Shown: positions 1 through 10,234, counted from the stretch's first letter. The stretch: 64,000 bases of DNA from Ureibacillus xyleni (GCF_900217795.1 NZ_OBMQ01000002.1:124001-188000); one strand, 5' to 3'. The notes: a model not told the origin generated them from the sequence alone. A program made the numbers and translations.

Positions 1-157
1 TGCTTGGGATGAACAGACACAGTTCCGCCCATTAGTAGAGGCAAATGAAAAAATTACTTCACTATTATCAAAAGAAGAAATTGATGATTGCTTCGACTAT
101 AACTACCACATTAAAAATGTAGACATGATTTTTGAACGTCTTGGATTAAATAATTAA
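1..157 (+). CDS. purB: Adenylosuccinate lyase, C-terminal end (partial)
   Basis: The window opens inside a reading frame whose first full codon is at base 2 and which stops with TAA at 155-157. The 51 visible residues begin AWDEQTQFRPLVEAN and end ERLGLNN, which matches the C-terminal helices of PurB. PurB acts twice in purine synthesis, splitting SAICAR to AICAR and adenylosuccinate to AMP, releasing fumarate each time. The catalytic residues lie upstream of the window. purB directly before purC is the normal Bacillus order, so this gene belongs to the same operon as the following pur genes. Confidence 0.85.
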   Translation, partial: AWDEQTQFRPLVEANEKITSLLSKEEIDDCFDYNYHIKNVDMIFERLGLNN

Positions 158-188
158 TTAGCTCTGCCAAACAAATGAATATTGATTA

Positions 189-220
189 CATTCATTCCCC
201 ATTGAATTGGGGGATGAATG
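189..220 (+). other. Stem-loop between purB and purC
   Basis: Bases 189-200 pair with 209-220 as a 12-bp stem (one G-U pair) around an 8-base AT-rich loop. No T-run follows, so it is not a standard intrinsic terminator. It lies 23 bases before the purC start and just upstream of its AGGAGG ribosome site. By inference it may mark an mRNA processing or stability point inside the pur transcript. Confidence 0.6.
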
Positions 221-242
221 CCTAAACTAGGAGGCCACGACA

Positions 243-953
243 ATGAATAAAGGTCAGCTTTTGTACGAAGGTAAAGCAAAACGTTTATATCAAACAGAAC
301 AAGAAGATATTTTGTTCGTTGAATATAAAAACAGCGCAACTGCATTCAACGGTCAAAAAAAAGCGGAAATTGAAGGCAAAGGAATACTTAATAATCGGAT
401 TACAACTCTAATTTTCGAAAGATTAAAAGAATGCGGAATTGACTCGCATTTTGTTGAAAGAATTTCAGATAATGAGCAGCTTGTTCGTAAAGTGGATATT
501 ATTCCAATTGAAGTGGTTGTACGTAATATTGCAGCTGGAACTCTTGCTAATCGTCTAGGGTTGGAAGAAGGAACTCCGCTTAAACGTACAATTGTAGAGT
601 TCTATTATAAAGACGATGCATTGGGCGACCCGCTCATTAACAATGATCATATCGATATTTTAGGCATAGCTACGAAAGAAGAAGTAGAAACGTTATATGA
701 ACAAGGGTTAAAGATTAATAATGTCTTACAACCTATTTTTAAGGAAATAGGCGTAATTTTAGTAGACTTTAAACTTGAATTTGGTCGTGACAAAGATGGC
801 AACGTATTACTTGCAGATGAAATTTCACCAGATACTTGCCGCCTATGGGATGCAGAAACAAAACAAAAGCTTGATAAAGACGTATTCCGTCGTGATTTAG
901 GCAGTTTGACGCAAAGTTATGAAATTATTCTTGCTAGACTTGGAGGAAAATAA
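243..953 (+). CDS. purC: SAICAR synthetase (phosphoribosylaminoimidazole-succinocarboxamide synthase)
   Basis: PurC joins aspartate to CAIR with ATP hydrolysis to form SAICAR in IMP synthesis. The 236-residue protein has the N-terminal nucleotide-binding motif YEGKAKRLYQ (about 8-17). It also has the RNIAAGT stretch (about 94-100), the DFKLEFG motif (about 175-181) and the C-terminal LADEISPDTCRLWD signature. Length fits the monofunctional bacterial family. AGGAGG at 229-234 supports the ATG at 243. The stop is 2 bases before purS, so translation is probably coupled. Assignment is certain at family level. Confidence 0.97.
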   Translation: MNKGQLLYEGKAKRLYQTEQEDILFVEYKNSATAFNGQKKAEIEGKGILNNRITTLIFERLKECGIDSHFVERISDNEQLVRKVDIIPIEVVVRNIAAGTLANRLGLEEGTPLKRTIVEFYYKDDALGDPLINNDHIDILGIATKEEVETLYEQGLKINNVLQPIFKEIGVILVDFKLEFGRDKDGNVLLADEISPDTCRLWDAETKQKLDKDVFRRDLGSLTQSYEIILARLGGK

Positions 954-955
954 AA

Positions 956-1204
956 ATGGCAAAAGTTAAAATCTATGTAACATTACGTGAAAGTGTATTA
1001 GACCCACAAGGATCAGCTGTACAAGGCTCTTTAGCAAAAATGGGATACAACGAGGTAACAGACGTGCGTATAGGCAAATATTTAGAAGTTCAAATTGGTG
1101 ACTCAGAACGAAATATTGATGAATTAGTAAAAGAAATGTGTGAAAAGCTTCTTACAAATACAGTAATTGAAGACTACCGCTATGAAGTCGAGGAGGCAAA
1201 CTAA
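956..1204 (+). CDS. purS: FGAM synthase subunit PurS
   Basis: PurS is the small third subunit of the Gram-positive FGAM synthetase complex PurSQL. It bridges PurQ and PurL and is thought to help ammonia transfer. The 82-residue sequence starts [19 protein letters not shown] and contains the family's [19 protein letters not shown] stretch. The GGAGG ribosome site lies inside the end of purC. The gene sits between purC and purQ as in Bacillus subtilis. Confidence 0.96.
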   Translation: MAKVKIYVTLRESVLDPQGSAVQGSLAKMGYNEVTDVRIGKYLEVQIGDSERNIDELVKEMCEKLLTNTVIEDYRYEVEEAN

Positions 1205-1206
1205 TT

Positions 1207-1884
1207 ATGAAATTCGCAGTACTCGTTTTCCCTGGGTCAAACTGTGATATCGACATGTACCATGCGATTAAAGATGAGCTTGGTGAAGAAGTAGAATACG
1301 TTTGGCATGATGCAACAGATTTAAGTGAATTTGATGGTATTTTAGTTCCTGGTGGTTTTTCATATGGTGATTACTTACGTTGTGGTGCAATGGCAAATCA
1401 ATCGAACGTGATGGTTGAAGTGAAAAAGGCTGCAGAAGCAGGGAAACCCGTTTTAGGTGTATGTAACGGATTCCAAATCTTAACGGAAGCGGGACTTCTA
1501 CCAGGTGCACTACTACGTAACAAAAACCTTAAATTCATGTGCCGTACTGTACAGTTAAAAGTAGAAAACAATAATACTAGATTTACTAGCCAATATGAAA
1601 AAAATCAAATTATTAACATTCCAATCGCTCACGGAGAAGGTAACTACTTCTGTGACGAAGAAACTCTAGCAAAATTAAAAGCAAATAATCAAATTGTTTT
1701 TACATATTCAGGTGAAAACCCAAATGGTAGTTTAGAAGATATCGCAGGAATCATCAACGAACGTGGAAATGTGCTTGGGATGATGCCTCACCCAGAACGC
1801 GCGGTAAGTGATTTGCTTGGTAGTAGCGATGGTCTAGCTTTATTTAAATCAATTGTTAAACAGTGGAGGGAAGCTCATGTCTAA
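1207..1884 (+). CDS. purQ: FGAM synthase, glutamine amidotransferase subunit
   Basis: PurQ hydrolyses glutamine and passes ammonia to PurL for conversion of FGAR to FGAM. The 225-residue class I amidotransferase shows [14 protein letters not shown] (about 48-61), the nucleophile Cys86 in GVCNGFQ, and the His195/Glu197 pair in MMPHPERAV. Its start is 2 bases after the purS stop. Its last 8 bases overlap the purL start, which implies translational coupling and equal dosage of the complex subunits. Confidence 0.97.
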   Translation: MKFAVLVFPGSNCDIDMYHAIKDELGEEVEYVWHDATDLSEFDGILVPGGFSYGDYLRCGAMANQSNVMVEVKKAAEAGKPVLGVCNGFQILTEAGLLPGALLRNKNLKFMCRTVQLKVENNNTRFTSQYEKNQIINIPIAHGEGNYFCDEETLAKLKANNQIVFTYSGENPNGSLEDIAGIINERGNVLGMMPHPERAVSDLLGSSDGLALFKSIVKQWREAHV

Positions 1885-4102
1885 GATGGAACCAACAGCA
1901 GAACAAATTAAAGAACTAAAGTTATATGCTGGAATGGGTATGTCGGATGAAGAATTTGAAATGGCCGAAAAAATCCTTGGACGTACGCCAAACTGGACAG
2001 AAACAGGTCTATTTTCTGTTATGTGGTCCGAGCACTGTTCATATAAAAACTCAAAACCTGTATTACGTAAGTTCCCAACAAAAGGCCCTCAAGTTTTACA
2101 AGGTCCTGGAGAAGGTGCTGGGATTGTTGATATTGGTGATGAGCAAGCAGTAGTTTTCAAAATGGAATCACATAACCATCCTTCTGCTATTGAGCCTTAT
2201 CAAGGAGCAGCAACTGGTGTAGGTGGGATTATCCGTGACGTATTTTCAATGGGTGCTCGTCCAATCGCCATGTTAAACTCACTTCGTTTTGGTGAATTAC
2301 AATCCGAGCGTGGAAAATATTTATTTGAAGAAGTTGTTGCAGGGATTGCTGGTTATGGTAACTGTATTGGAATTCCAACTGTGGGTGGGGAAATTCAGTT
2401 CGACCCATGTTATGAAGGAAACCCTCTAGTTAACGCAATGTGTGTGGGTTTAATTGATCATAAAGATATTCAACGTGGAATTGCTGCTGGTGTAGGTAAC
2501 ACAGTAATGTACGTTGGAGCTAAAACAGGCCGTGATGGTATTCATGGTGCAACATTTGCATCAGAAGAATTAAGTGAAGATTCAGAAGAAAAACGCCCAG
2601 CAGTTCAAGTAGGGGACCCATTCATGGAAAAACTTTTACTTGAAGCTTGTTTAGAAGTTGTTAAATCAGATGCCTTAGTTGGGATTCAAGATATGGGTGC
2701 TGCAGGTCTTACATCTTCTTCAGCAGAAATGGCTTCAAAAGCTGGTTCTGGTGTAGAAATGAACTTAGATTTAGTTCCTCAACGTGAAACAGGAATGACA
2801 GCTTATGAAATGATGTTATCTGAATCACAAGAACGTATGTTAATTGTAGTGAAAAAAGGTCGTGAAGATGAAATTAAAGCGATCTTTGATAAATACGGTT
2901 TAGATGCAGTAGCAATCGGTCGTGTAACAGACGATAAAATGCTTCGTTTATTACATAAAGGGGAAGTGGTTGCAGAAGTTCCGGCTGATGCACTAGCAGA
3001 AGACGCTCCTGTTTACTATAAACCATCTGCTGAACCTGCATATTTCGCTGAGTTCCAAGCGATTGAAAATAGTGAACCAGAAGTAACAGATTATAAAGAA
3101 ACATTAAAATCCCTTCTTCAAGCACCAACAATCGCTTCTAAAGAATGGGTTTATGATCAATATGATTATCAAGTGCGTACAAACACAGTGGTAGCACCAG
3201 GCTCTGATGCTGCAGTACTTCGGGTGCGTGGTACAAATAAAGGTCTTGCAATGACTACGGATTGTAACTCTCGTTATATTTATTTAGATCCAGAAACAGG
3301 TGGAAAAATTGCTGTAGCGGAAGCAGCTCGTAACATTGTTGCATCAGGTGGTCAACCACTTGCAATTACAGATTGCCTAAACTTCGGTAACCCTGAAAAA
3401 CCTGAAATCTTCTGGCAAATTGAAAAGAGTGCTGATGGTATTGCAGCAGCATGTACAGCGTTAAATTCACCAGTAATCGGTGGTAACGTATCGCTTTACA
3501 ATGAACGTTCAGGTGAAGCGGTTTACCCAACACCAACAATCGGTATGGTCGGTTTAGTTCAAGATTTAGCTCATGTAACAACTCAACAAGTGAAGTCTGC
3601 TGGTGACGTTGTGTATTTAGTAGGGGAAACAACTACTGAATTTGGCGGATCAGAACTTCAAAAATTAGTCTATGGCAAAATCTTCGGAAAAGCACCTAGC
3701 ATTGACTTAAGCGTAGAAGCAAAACGTCAACAAGCGGTACTAACTGCGATTCGTGAAGGGCTTGTTCAATCTGCACATGACGTTTCAGAAGGCGGCGTAG
3801 CGGTTGCATTAGCTGAGAAAACATTTGCTACTGAAGATTTAGGTATCTATGTAACATTAGAAGGTTCAGCAGTAACTGCATTATTTAGTGAATCACAATC
3901 TCGTTTTGTTATCACTGTTAAAGAAGAAAATGCAGCTGCATTTGAAAGTGTTGTAACAGATGCGAAGAGAATTGGTGTCGTAACAGATGATGTAAAAATT
4001 ACAATCATTGGTGAAGACAGTGTTCTTCTAGAAGGTACAGTGGAGGAATTCCGTTCTGCTTGGAAAGGAGCAATCCCATGCTTGGTGAAATCAGAGGCTT
4101 AA
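1877..4102 (+). CDS. purL: FGAM synthase, synthetase subunit
   Basis: PurL is the ATP-dependent synthetase subunit of FGAM synthase. A longer in-frame start at 1853 exists, but ATG at 1877 follows a GTGGAGGG ribosome site and gives [19 protein letters not shown], the usual family start. The protein is 741 residues, typical of the small Gram-positive form. Motifs include [12 protein letters not shown], the active-site MESHNHPSA and [10 protein letters not shown]. The C-terminal half repeats the AIR-synthase fold (for example GGNVSLYNE). It overlaps purQ by 8 bases and purF by 25 bases. Confidence 0.97.
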   Translation: MSKMEPTAEQIKELKLYAGMGMSDEEFEMAEKILGRTPNWTETGLFSVMWSEHCSYKNSKPVLRKFPTKGPQVLQGPGEGAGIVDIGDEQAVVFKMESHNHPSAIEPYQGAATGVGGIIRDVFSMGARPIAMLNSLRFGELQSERGKYLFEEVVAGIAGYGNCIGIPTVGGEIQFDPCYEGNPLVNAMCVGLIDHKDIQRGIAAGVGNTVMYVGAKTGRDGIHGATFASEELSEDSEEKRPAVQVGDPFMEKLLLEACLEVVKSDALVGIQDMGAAGLTSSSAEMASKAGSGVEMNLDLVPQRETGMTAYEMMLSESQERMLIVVKKGREDEIKAIFDKYGLDAVAIGRVTDDKMLRLLHKGEVVAEVPADALAEDAPVYYKPSAEPAYFAEFQAIENSEPEVTDYKETLKSLLQAPTIASKEWVYDQYDYQVRTNTVVAPGSDAAVLRVRGTNKGLAMTTDCNSRYIYLDPETGGKIAVAEAARNIVASGGQPLAITDCLNFGNPEKPEIFWQIEKSADGIAAACTALNSPVIGGNVSLYNERSGEAVYPTPTIGMVGLVQDLAHVTTQQVKSAGDVVYLVGETTTEFGGSELQKLVYGKIFGKAPSIDLSVEAKRQQAVLTAIREGLVQSAHDVSEGGVAVALAEKTFATEDLGIYVTLEGSAVTALFSESQSRFVITVKEENAAAFESVVTDAKRIGVVTDDVKITIIGEDSVLLEGTVEEFRSAWKGAIPCLVKSEA

Positions 4103-5502
4103 ACGAAGAATGTGGCGTTTTTGGAATTTGGGGACACCCTGATTCAGCGCACTTAAGCTATTACGGACTTCATGCATTACAACACCGCGGACAAGAAGGG
4201 GCTGGTATCGTCGTAACTGACGGTCAAGCCTTACGTGCCGTTAAAGGTGAAGGTCTTGTCAATGATGTCTTTAATGAAGAGAAATTAAAGTCTGCAAAAG
4301 GAAACGCAGCTATTGCCCATGTTCGTTATACAACTGCTGGCGGTGGTGGTATTGAAAATGTGCAACCATTACTATTCCGTTCTTCAACAGGTAGTATGGC
4401 CATTGCACATAATGGGAACTTAATAAATGCCAATCATTTAAAGCAACATTTAGAACGTTCAGGTAATATATTCCATTCAACTTCTGACACTGAAGTTGTA
4501 GTGCATTTAATTAAGAAAAGTAAAAAACCTGGGTTGCGTGCTCAAGTGAAAGAGTCTCTTTCATTATTAAAAGGCGCTTTTTCCATCTTAATTATTACGA
4601 AAGACTGCATGATGGTTGCCCGTGATCGAAACGGATTACGTCCATTATCTATTGGGAAGTTAGGGGATGCATGGGTAGTAGCTTCAGAAACATGCGCCTT
4701 TGATTTAATTGGGGCTGAATTTGTTCGTGATGTTGAACCAGGGGAACTACTGGTTATTTCAGATAGCGGGATAGAAGAAGATCGCTTTGCTGCAAAAGAT
4801 CAACGTGCAATGTGTGCAATGGAGTACGTTTACTTTGCACGACCAGATTCAAACATTGATGAACTCAATATCCATATGGCACGTAAACGTATGGGTAAAC
4901 GTTTAGCGCAAGAATGTATTGGAATTGAAGCAGATGTAGTAACAGGTGTACCTGATTCATCTATTTCAGCGGCTATTGGATTTGCTGAGGAAAGCGGTAT
5001 TCCTTATGAATTAGGATTAATTAAACATAAATACACAGGTAGAACATTCATTCAACCAACACAGGAGTTACGTGAACGCGGAGTAAAAATGAAACTTTCT
5101 CCTGTTGTGCAAGTTGTAAAAGGAAAACGAGTAGTTATGGTGGATGATTCCATCGTACGTGGTACTACTTCACGCCGTATCGTTACGATGTTAAAAGAAG
5201 CAGGTGCTACGGAGGTACATGTTGTTATTTCATCGCCGCCAATGAAAAATCCTTGTTTTTACGGAATTGATACATCTACAAGTGAAGAATTAATTGCCTC
5301 AAGCAATAGTGTGGAAGAAATTCGTGACGTAATCGGGGCAGATTCACTAACTTTTCTTTCAGCTGAGGGATTAGTAGAAGCAATAGCTCGCCCGTTTGAT
5401 GATGAATATCGTGGACTTTGCATGGCTTGCTTTACAGGAAACTACCCTACAGAAATTTTCCCAGATACAGTATTACCACATGAAAAAGAGCTAGTTAGAT
5501 AA
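4078..5502 (+). CDS. purF: Amidophosphoribosyltransferase (glutamine PRPP amidotransferase)
   Basis: PurF makes phosphoribosylamine from PRPP and glutamine, the committed step of purine synthesis. ATG at 4078 after AAAGGAG gives [16 protein letters not shown]. The first 11 residues are the propeptide removed to expose the N-terminal nucleophile, Cys12. Downstream are the PRPP loop [16 protein letters not shown] and Cys residues in [14 protein letters not shown] and LCMACF. Those cysteines match the 4Fe-4S ligands of the Bacillus-type oxygen-sensitive enzyme. Length is 474 residues. The start lies 25 bases inside purL. Confidence 0.97.
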   Translation: MLGEIRGLNEECGVFGIWGHPDSAHLSYYGLHALQHRGQEGAGIVVTDGQALRAVKGEGLVNDVFNEEKLKSAKGNAAIAHVRYTTAGGGGIENVQPLLFRSSTGSMAIAHNGNLINANHLKQHLERSGNIFHSTSDTEVVVHLIKKSKKPGLRAQVKESLSLLKGAFSILIITKDCMMVARDRNGLRPLSIGKLGDAWVVASETCAFDLIGAEFVRDVEPGELLVISDSGIEEDRFAAKDQRAMCAMEYVYFARPDSNIDELNIHMARKRMGKRLAQECIGIEADVVTGVPDSSISAAIGFAEESGIPYELGLIKHKYTGRTFIQPTQELRERGVKMKLSPVVQVVKGKRVVMVDDSIVRGTTSRRIVTMLKEAGATEVHVVISSPPMKNPCFYGIDTSTSEELIASSNSVEEIRDVIGADSLTFLSAEGLVEAIARPFDDEYRGLCMACFTGNYPTEIFPDTVLPHEKELVR

Positions 5503-5518
5503 GGAGGACTTTTCTCAA

Positions 5519-6574
5519 ATGTCAAAAGCATATGAACAAGCAGGCGTAAATATTGAAGCTGGTTATGAAGCCGTAAAACGAATGAAGTCCCATGTTGAAC
5601 GTACAAATCGTTTAGGTGTTATGGGAACGTTCGGAGGTTTCGGAGGCATGTTTGATTTGTCCTCTTTAAACTTAAAAGAACCCGTTCTTATCTCAGGTAC
5701 AGATGGAGTCGGGACAAAGTTAAAATTAGCTTTTATGGTAGATAAGCATGATACAATTGGTGTGGATTGCGTGGCAATGTGTGTCAATGATATCGTCGCT
5801 CAAGGCGCAGAACCATTGTATTTTTTAGACTACGTGGCTGTTGGGAAAGCCGACCCTATAAAAATTGAGCAAATCGTTAAAGGTGTAGCAGATGGATGTG
5901 TTCAAGCAGGTGCAGCATTAATCGGTGGGGAAACTGCTGAAATGCCTGGTCTTTATGAAGAGGATGAATACGATTTAGCTGGATTTGCTGTAGGTGCAGC
6001 TGAGAAAGCGAACGTTGTAACAGGTACTCGAATTGTTGAAGGTGACGTGTTAGTTGGTCTTGCATCAAGTGGCGTTCACTCAAATGGATATTCACTAGTT
6101 CGAAAAATTGTATTTGCTGACAATGGCTTTACAGTAGATGAAGTAGTTGAAGGCTATGAAGATCTTGGCCCAATCGGTGAGGCACTTCTTGTACCAACAA
6201 AAATTTACGCAAAACCAGTTCTTGATATGTTAAAACAAGCAGATATTCATGGGATGGCCCATGTTACAGGTGGAGGCTTCTATGAGAACTTACCTCGTAT
6301 GATGCCAGAAGGTTTAGCAACGGAAATTGACTTAGGTGCTTGGCCTGTATTGCGTATTTTTGAGTTTTTAAAAGACAAAGGTGATTTAGCAGATAAAGAT
6401 TTATATAACGTATTTAATATGGGAATTGGATATGTACTTTCAGTTCCTGCATCTGAAGTTGATAAAGTTATCGCCATAGCTGAAGGAAATAATGAAAAGG
6501 CCTATAAAATTGGTCGTGTTGTAAAAGGTGAAGGAGTTATTTTCAACGGTGAGCATGATGGGAGTTTAGTTTAA
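5519..6574 (+). CDS. purM: AIR synthase (phosphoribosylformylglycinamidine cyclo-ligase)
   Basis: PurM closes the imidazole ring, turning FGAM into AIR with ATP. The 351-residue protein carries the family motifs GGFGGMFDL, the ATP-binding loop [13 protein letters not shown] (about 59-71), GGETAEMPG and [20 protein letters not shown] at 5501-5507 overlaps the purF stop and fixes the ATG at 5519. The stop codon directly abuts the purN ATG. Confidence 0.97.
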   Translation: MSKAYEQAGVNIEAGYEAVKRMKSHVERTNRLGVMGTFGGFGGMFDLSSLNLKEPVLISGTDGVGTKLKLAFMVDKHDTIGVDCVAMCVNDIVAQGAEPLYFLDYVAVGKADPIKIEQIVKGVADGCVQAGAALIGGETAEMPGLYEEDEYDLAGFAVGAAEKANVVTGTRIVEGDVLVGLASSGVHSNGYSLVRKIVFADNGFTVDEVVEGYEDLGPIGEALLVPTKIYAKPVLDMLKQADIHGMAHVTGGGFYENLPRMMPEGLATEIDLGAWPVLRIFEFLKDKGDLADKDLYNVFNMGIGYVLSVPASEVDKVIAIAEGNNEKAYKIGRVVKGEGVIFNGEHDGSLV

Positions 6575-7159
6575 ATGACAACGAAAATCGCAGTTTTTGC
6601 TTCTGGTAGTGGTAGTAATTTTCAAGCGATACAAGAGGCAATCGTTCGTGGCGAGCTAGATGCCAAAATCGAACTTGTTGTCACTGATAAACCAGATGCT
6701 TTTGTAGTTACACGTGCAGAAAAATTTGATATTCCTGTCTTTTCTTTTACAGCACGAAATTATAAATCGAAAGCTGATTATGAGCAGGAAATTATCAATG
6801 TTCTTCAAGAGAAAGAAGTTGAATGGGTTGTACTAGCTGGTTATATGCGCTTAATTGGCGAAACATTGTTAGCTGCTTATCCTTATCATATTGTGAACAT
6901 CCACCCGTCATTATTACCTTCATTCCCCGGAAAAGATGCCATTGGTCAGGCAATGGATCATGGTGTGAAGATTACAGGTGTCACAGTTCATTTTGTTGAT
7001 GAGGGAATGGATACAGGGCCAATTCTTTCTCAGGCTGCAGTTGAGGTGGTTGAAGGGAATCGTGCTGCAACAGAAGAACGTATTCATGCAATCGAACATG
7101 TACTTTACACAAAAACGTTGAAACAAATATTTGAAAATAAAATTAATATCTTTCATTAA
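6575..7159 (+). CDS. purN: GAR transformylase (folate-dependent)
   Basis: PurN transfers a formyl group from 10-formyl-THF to GAR. The 194-residue protein has the N-terminal phosphate loop ASGSGSNFQA. It also has the catalytic signature HPSLLPSFPGKDA, including the Asn-His-Asp triad region (NIHPS and the GVTVHFVDEGMDTGPI stretch). The start codon follows the purM stop with no gap. The ribosome site is a weak GGGAG inside the purM end, so expression is probably coupled to purM. Confidence 0.96.
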   Translation: MTTKIAVFASGSGSNFQAIQEAIVRGELDAKIELVVTDKPDAFVVTRAEKFDIPVFSFTARNYKSKADYEQEIINVLQEKEVEWVVLAGYMRLIGETLLAAYPYHIVNIHPSLLPSFPGKDAIGQAMDHGVKITGVTVHFVDEGMDTGPILSQAAVEVVEGNRAATEERIHAIEHVLYTKTLKQIFENKINIFH

Positions 7160-7165
7160 TCTTTC

Positions 7166-7203
7166 TTGAGAAAAGGTATGTGAATGCATACCTCGGTTCT
7201 CAA
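7166..7203 (+). other. Stem-loop between purN and purH
   Basis: Two stacked 7-bp helices (7166-7172 with 7197-7203, and 7174-7180 with 7187-7193) flank a 6-base loop, with a small internal loop between them. No T-run follows. It ends 11 bases before the purH ribosome site TTGGAGG (7214-7220). It occupies the only sizeable gap between purN and purH and may affect processing or relative expression of purH. Confidence 0.55.
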
Positions 7204-7228
7204 ATTACATAACTTGGAGGTCTTTTTT

Positions 7229-8755
7229 GTGACTAAACGTGCACTAATTAGTGTTTCAAACAAAGATGGTATTTTAGAATTTGCAAAAGAACTTGTAGCT
7301 TTAGACTATGAAATTTTATCAACTGGCGGCACGAAAAAAATGCTGCAAGATAACAATGTTCCTGTTACTGCGGTTGATGAGGTAACAAAGTTTCCAGAAA
7401 TTCTAGATGGGCGTGTAAAAACATTAAACCCAATGATTCACGGTGGTCTATTAGGAAAATTTGATGACCCATCACACCAAGCCCAAATGAATGAGCATGG
7501 AATTGAACCAATTGAAATTGTTTGTGTAAACCTTTATCCGTTTGTAGAAACAATTTCAAAACCTGATGTAACTTGGGACGATGCAATTGAAAACATTGAT
7601 ATCGGTGGTCCAACGATGTTACGTTCTGCTGCAAAAAACCATCAGTATGTAACGGTAATTGTAGATTCAAACGATTATGCAAAAGTTCTTGAGGAATTAA
7701 AAGCAAATGGTTCTACTACAATCGAAACACGTAAAGCGTTAGCTGCAAAAGTATTCCGTCACACAGCTGCGTACGATTCTTATATTTCCAACTATTTAAC
7801 GGAAGAAGAATTCCCAGAAAACTTAACAATGACATATGAGTTAAAACAAACGTTACGTTATGGCGAAAACCCTCATCAAAAAGCAGCATTTTATCAAAAA
7901 CGTTTAAGCTCAGATTTCTCTTTAGCTTATGCAACTCAATTACATGGTAAAGAGCTTTCGTATAACAACATTCAAGACGGGAACGCGGCACTACAAATTG
8001 TTAAAGAATTTGAGAAACCAGCAGCGGTTGCAGTTAAACATATGAACCCTTGTGGTGTTGGAACTGGTGCTACAATCGAAGAAGCGTTTGATAAAGCATA
8101 TGAAGCAGACCCAACTTCAATTTTCGGTGGTATTATCGCGTTAAATCGTGAAGTAGATGCAGCAACTGCTGAAAAATTAGGTGGAATTTTCTTAGAAATT
8201 ATTATTGCCCCTTCATTTACTGAAGAAGCTTTAGAAATTTTAACTAAGAAGAAAAATATTCGTTTAATGACAATCAACTTTGCTCAAGAGAAAAAAGACC
8301 AATTTAAAGTAGTATCTGTTGAAGGTGGTCTTTTAGTTCAAGAAGAAGATACTTTCGGTTTTGCTGATGCGGACATTAAAGTCGCAACAGATCGTGAGCC
8401 TACTGAAGAAGAGTGGGAAGCATTAAAACTAGGTTGGGCAGTTGTAAAACATGTTAAATCTAATGCAATTGTGGTTAATGATACTCAAATGACTTTAGGT
8501 GTGGGTGCTGGACAAATGAACCGTGTTGGCGCAGCAAAAATCGCTCTAGAACAAGCTGGAGAAAAATCAAAAGGTGCAGTACTTGCATCTGACGCATTCT
8601 TCCCAATGAGCGATACAGTTGAAACAGCAGCAGCAGCAGGCATTACAGCAATCATTCAACCTGGTGGCTCTGTAAAAGATCAAGATTCTATCGATAAAGC
8701 TAACGAATTCGGAATTGCAATGGTATTTACTGGAGTACGTCACTTTAAACATTAA
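7229..8755 (+). CDS. purH: Bifunctional AICAR formyltransferase / IMP cyclohydrolase
   Basis: PurH catalyses the last two steps to IMP. An ATG-initiated frame begins at 7184, but TTGGAGG at 7214-7220 points to the GTG at 7229. That start gives [14 protein letters not shown], the usual family start, and a 508-residue protein. The N-terminal methylglyoxal-synthase-like fold (about 1-140, with STGGTKKML and [15 protein letters not shown]) is the cyclohydrolase. The remainder is the formyltransferase, with the catalytic [10 protein letters not shown] motif. A strong terminator follows immediately. Confidence 0.96.
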   Translation: MTKRALISVSNKDGILEFAKELVALDYEILSTGGTKKMLQDNNVPVTAVDEVTKFPEILDGRVKTLNPMIHGGLLGKFDDPSHQAQMNEHGIEPIEIVCVNLYPFVETISKPDVTWDDAIENIDIGGPTMLRSAAKNHQYVTVIVDSNDYAKVLEELKANGSTTIETRKALAAKVFRHTAAYDSYISNYLTEEEFPENLTMTYELKQTLRYGENPHQKAAFYQKRLSSDFSLAYATQLHGKELSYNNIQDGNAALQIVKEFEKPAAVAVKHMNPCGVGTGATIEEAFDKAYEADPTSIFGGIIALNREVDAATAEKLGGIFLEIIIAPSFTEEALEILTKKKNIRLMTINFAQEKKDQFKVVSVEGGLLVQEEDTFGFADADIKVATDREPTEEEWEALKLGWAVVKHVKSNAIVVNDTQMTLGVGAGQMNRVGAAKIALEQAGEKSKGAVLASDAFFPMSDTVETAAAAGITAIIQPGGSVKDQDSIDKANEFGIAMVFTGVRHFKH

Positions 8756-8764
8756 TATAAAATT

Positions 8765-8794
8765 ACGCTCGTCTTTGGGAGGCGGGCGTTTTTT
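8765..8794 (+). terminator. Intrinsic terminator after purH
   Basis: A 10-bp stem (8765-8774 with 8780-8789, including two G-U pairs) with a 5-base loop runs directly into six Ts (8789-8794). This looks like a full rho-independent terminator located between purH and purD, where Bacillus operons usually continue without a break. It could be a partial terminator that lowers purD transcript levels. Confidence 0.8.
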
Positions 8795-8808
8795 AGGAAA
8801 ACACGGGG

Positions 8809-8913
8809 AAAAGCGCACATAAACTCGAGAAAAGCGCACATAAATCCCCGTAAACCGCACATAAACAGGTCAAAACCGCACATAAATCGATAAAAACCGC
8901 ACATAAAAAATTA
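8809..8913. repeat. Five tandem 21-bp repeats upstream of purD
   Basis: Five units start at 8809, 8830, 8851, 8872 and 8893, exactly 21 bases apart. Each has a conserved 15-base part (consensus WAAASCGCACATAAA) followed by 6 variable bases. The first two units read AGCGCAC and the last three ACCGCAC. The array fills the space between the purH terminator and the purD ribosome site. A period of 21 bp equals two helical turns, so the cores lie on one DNA face. The function is not known to me. A related array lies at 24126-24333. Confidence 0.9.
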
Positions 8914-8926
8914 TAGGAGGCACTTT

Positions 8927-10183
8927 ATGAATATCCTTGTAATCGGAAGTGGTGGTCGCGAGCATGCAATCGCCAAAAAATTTAATGATGCTCCATCTGT
9001 TGATAAAGTATACGCAGCACCTGGTAATGATGGGATGCGTGATTGTGCAGAATTAGTAGCATTAGATGCGATGGATTTTGCAGGACTAGCCCAATTTGCA
9101 AAAGAACATGAAATTGACTTAACTTTCGTCGGACCTGAACAACCATTAGCAGGTGGAATAGTAGACTTCTTCCATGCTCGCAACTTAACAATTTTTGGAC
9201 CAACGAAAGCTGCTGCTCAAATCGAAGGCAGTAAATCGTATGCAAAAGAAATTATGAAAAAATACAATATCCCGACAGCTGCTTACGATACATTCACGGA
9301 TGCTGAAAATGCAATAGAGTATGTAAAGCAACATGGGGCACCAATTGTCGTAAAAGCAGATGGTCTGGCAGCTGGTAAAGGTGTAATTGTAGCAATGACT
9401 GAACAAGAAGCAATTGACGCTATTAATGATATGATTGGCAACCAACGTTTTGGTGAGTCGTCTTCACGTGTTGTCATTGAAGAGTTTTTAGATGGCGAAG
9501 AATTCTCCTTCATGTCGTTTGTACATAAAGGTCAAATTTATCCAATGGTAATTGCGCAAGATCATAAACGTGCTTACGATGGAGACAAAGGTCCTAATAC
9601 TGGTGGGATGGGCGCATATTCTCCTGTACCACAAATTCCACAAGAAATTGTTTCAAAAGCGTATATTGAAATAGTAGAGCCAACAGTAAAAGCTATGGAA
9701 GAAGAAGGGGTATCTTTCACAGGGATCCTTTATGCAGGATTGATTTTAACGAAACAAGGTCCAAAAGTAATCGAGTTTAATGCACGATTTGGTGATCCTG
9801 AAACTCAAGTAGTACTCCCACGTATGTCTTCTGATTTTGGATTATTCATGAAAGCACTTATGGATGAAAAATACTTTGATTTACAATGGTCTAACGAAGC
9901 GATGTTAGGTGTTGTAATTGCAGCTGAAGGTTATCCTGGAGATGTAGAAAAAGGTAATGCACTTCCAAGTTTAGTTCATATTGCCGAAAACACTGCTGTT
10001 TATCACGCAGGAACAAAATTAGTTGATGGTAACTTTGTTGGAAATGGTGGACGTGTTCTTTTAATTGGGGCAAAAGCCGATACATTAAAAGAAGCACAAG
10101 AAAAAGTTTATAGTGCAATTAACACTTTACAATGGGATAAATTCTTTTATCGAAAAGATATTGGATGGCGTACATTTAAATAA
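8927..10183 (+). CDS. purD: GAR synthetase (phosphoribosylamine-glycine ligase)
   Basis: PurD joins phosphoribosylamine and glycine using ATP. The 418-residue ATP-grasp protein starts MNILVIGSGGREHAIAKKF. It shows the ATP-grasp loop VVKADGLAAGKGVIVA (about 140-155) and the metal-binding signature EFNARFGDPETQ. TAGGAGG precedes the ATG. Although in the usual place after purH, it is separated from it by a terminator and a repeat array. It may therefore depend on read-through or on an unseen promoter within or near the array. Confidence 0.96.
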   Translation: MNILVIGSGGREHAIAKKFNDAPSVDKVYAAPGNDGMRDCAELVALDAMDFAGLAQFAKEHEIDLTFVGPEQPLAGGIVDFFHARNLTIFGPTKAAAQIEGSKSYAKEIMKKYNIPTAAYDTFTDAENAIEYVKQHGAPIVVKADGLAAGKGVIVAMTEQEAIDAINDMIGNQRFGESSSRVVIEEFLDGEEFSFMSFVHKGQIYPMVIAQDHKRAYDGDKGPNTGGMGAYSPVPQIPQEIVSKAYIEIVEPTVKAMEEEGVSFTGILYAGLILTKQGPKVIEFNARFGDPETQVVLPRMSSDFGLFMKALMDEKYFDLQWSNEAMLGVVIAAEGYPGDVEKGNALPSLVHIAENTAVYHAGTKLVDGNFVGNGGRVLLIGAKADTLKEAQEKVYSAINTLQWDKFFYRKDIGWRTFK

Positions 10184-10186
10184 GCA

Positions 10187-10223
10187 GTAAAAAAGTACAA
10201 CATCAACAGTTGTACTTTTTTAC
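10187..10223. terminator. Bidirectional terminator after purD
   Basis: A perfect 15-bp inverted repeat (10187-10201 with 10209-10223) around a 7-base loop has A-runs on one side and T-runs on the other. It can end transcription of purD on the plus strand and of the convergent gene at 10235-10864. Confidence 0.9.
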
Positions 10224-10234
10224 TTTCCTCTAGG

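Noticed and set aside
8567-8860. 97-residue minus-strand frame with repeated RFxxxYV heptads
   Set aside because: The seven-residue periodicity is just the 21-bp DNA repeats read in frame, and the rest is antisense of purH and the terminator.
8809-8913. Possible mini CRISPR array
   Set aside because: The variable parts are only 6 bases and repeats are 15 bases at a fixed 21-bp period; no cas genes are near.
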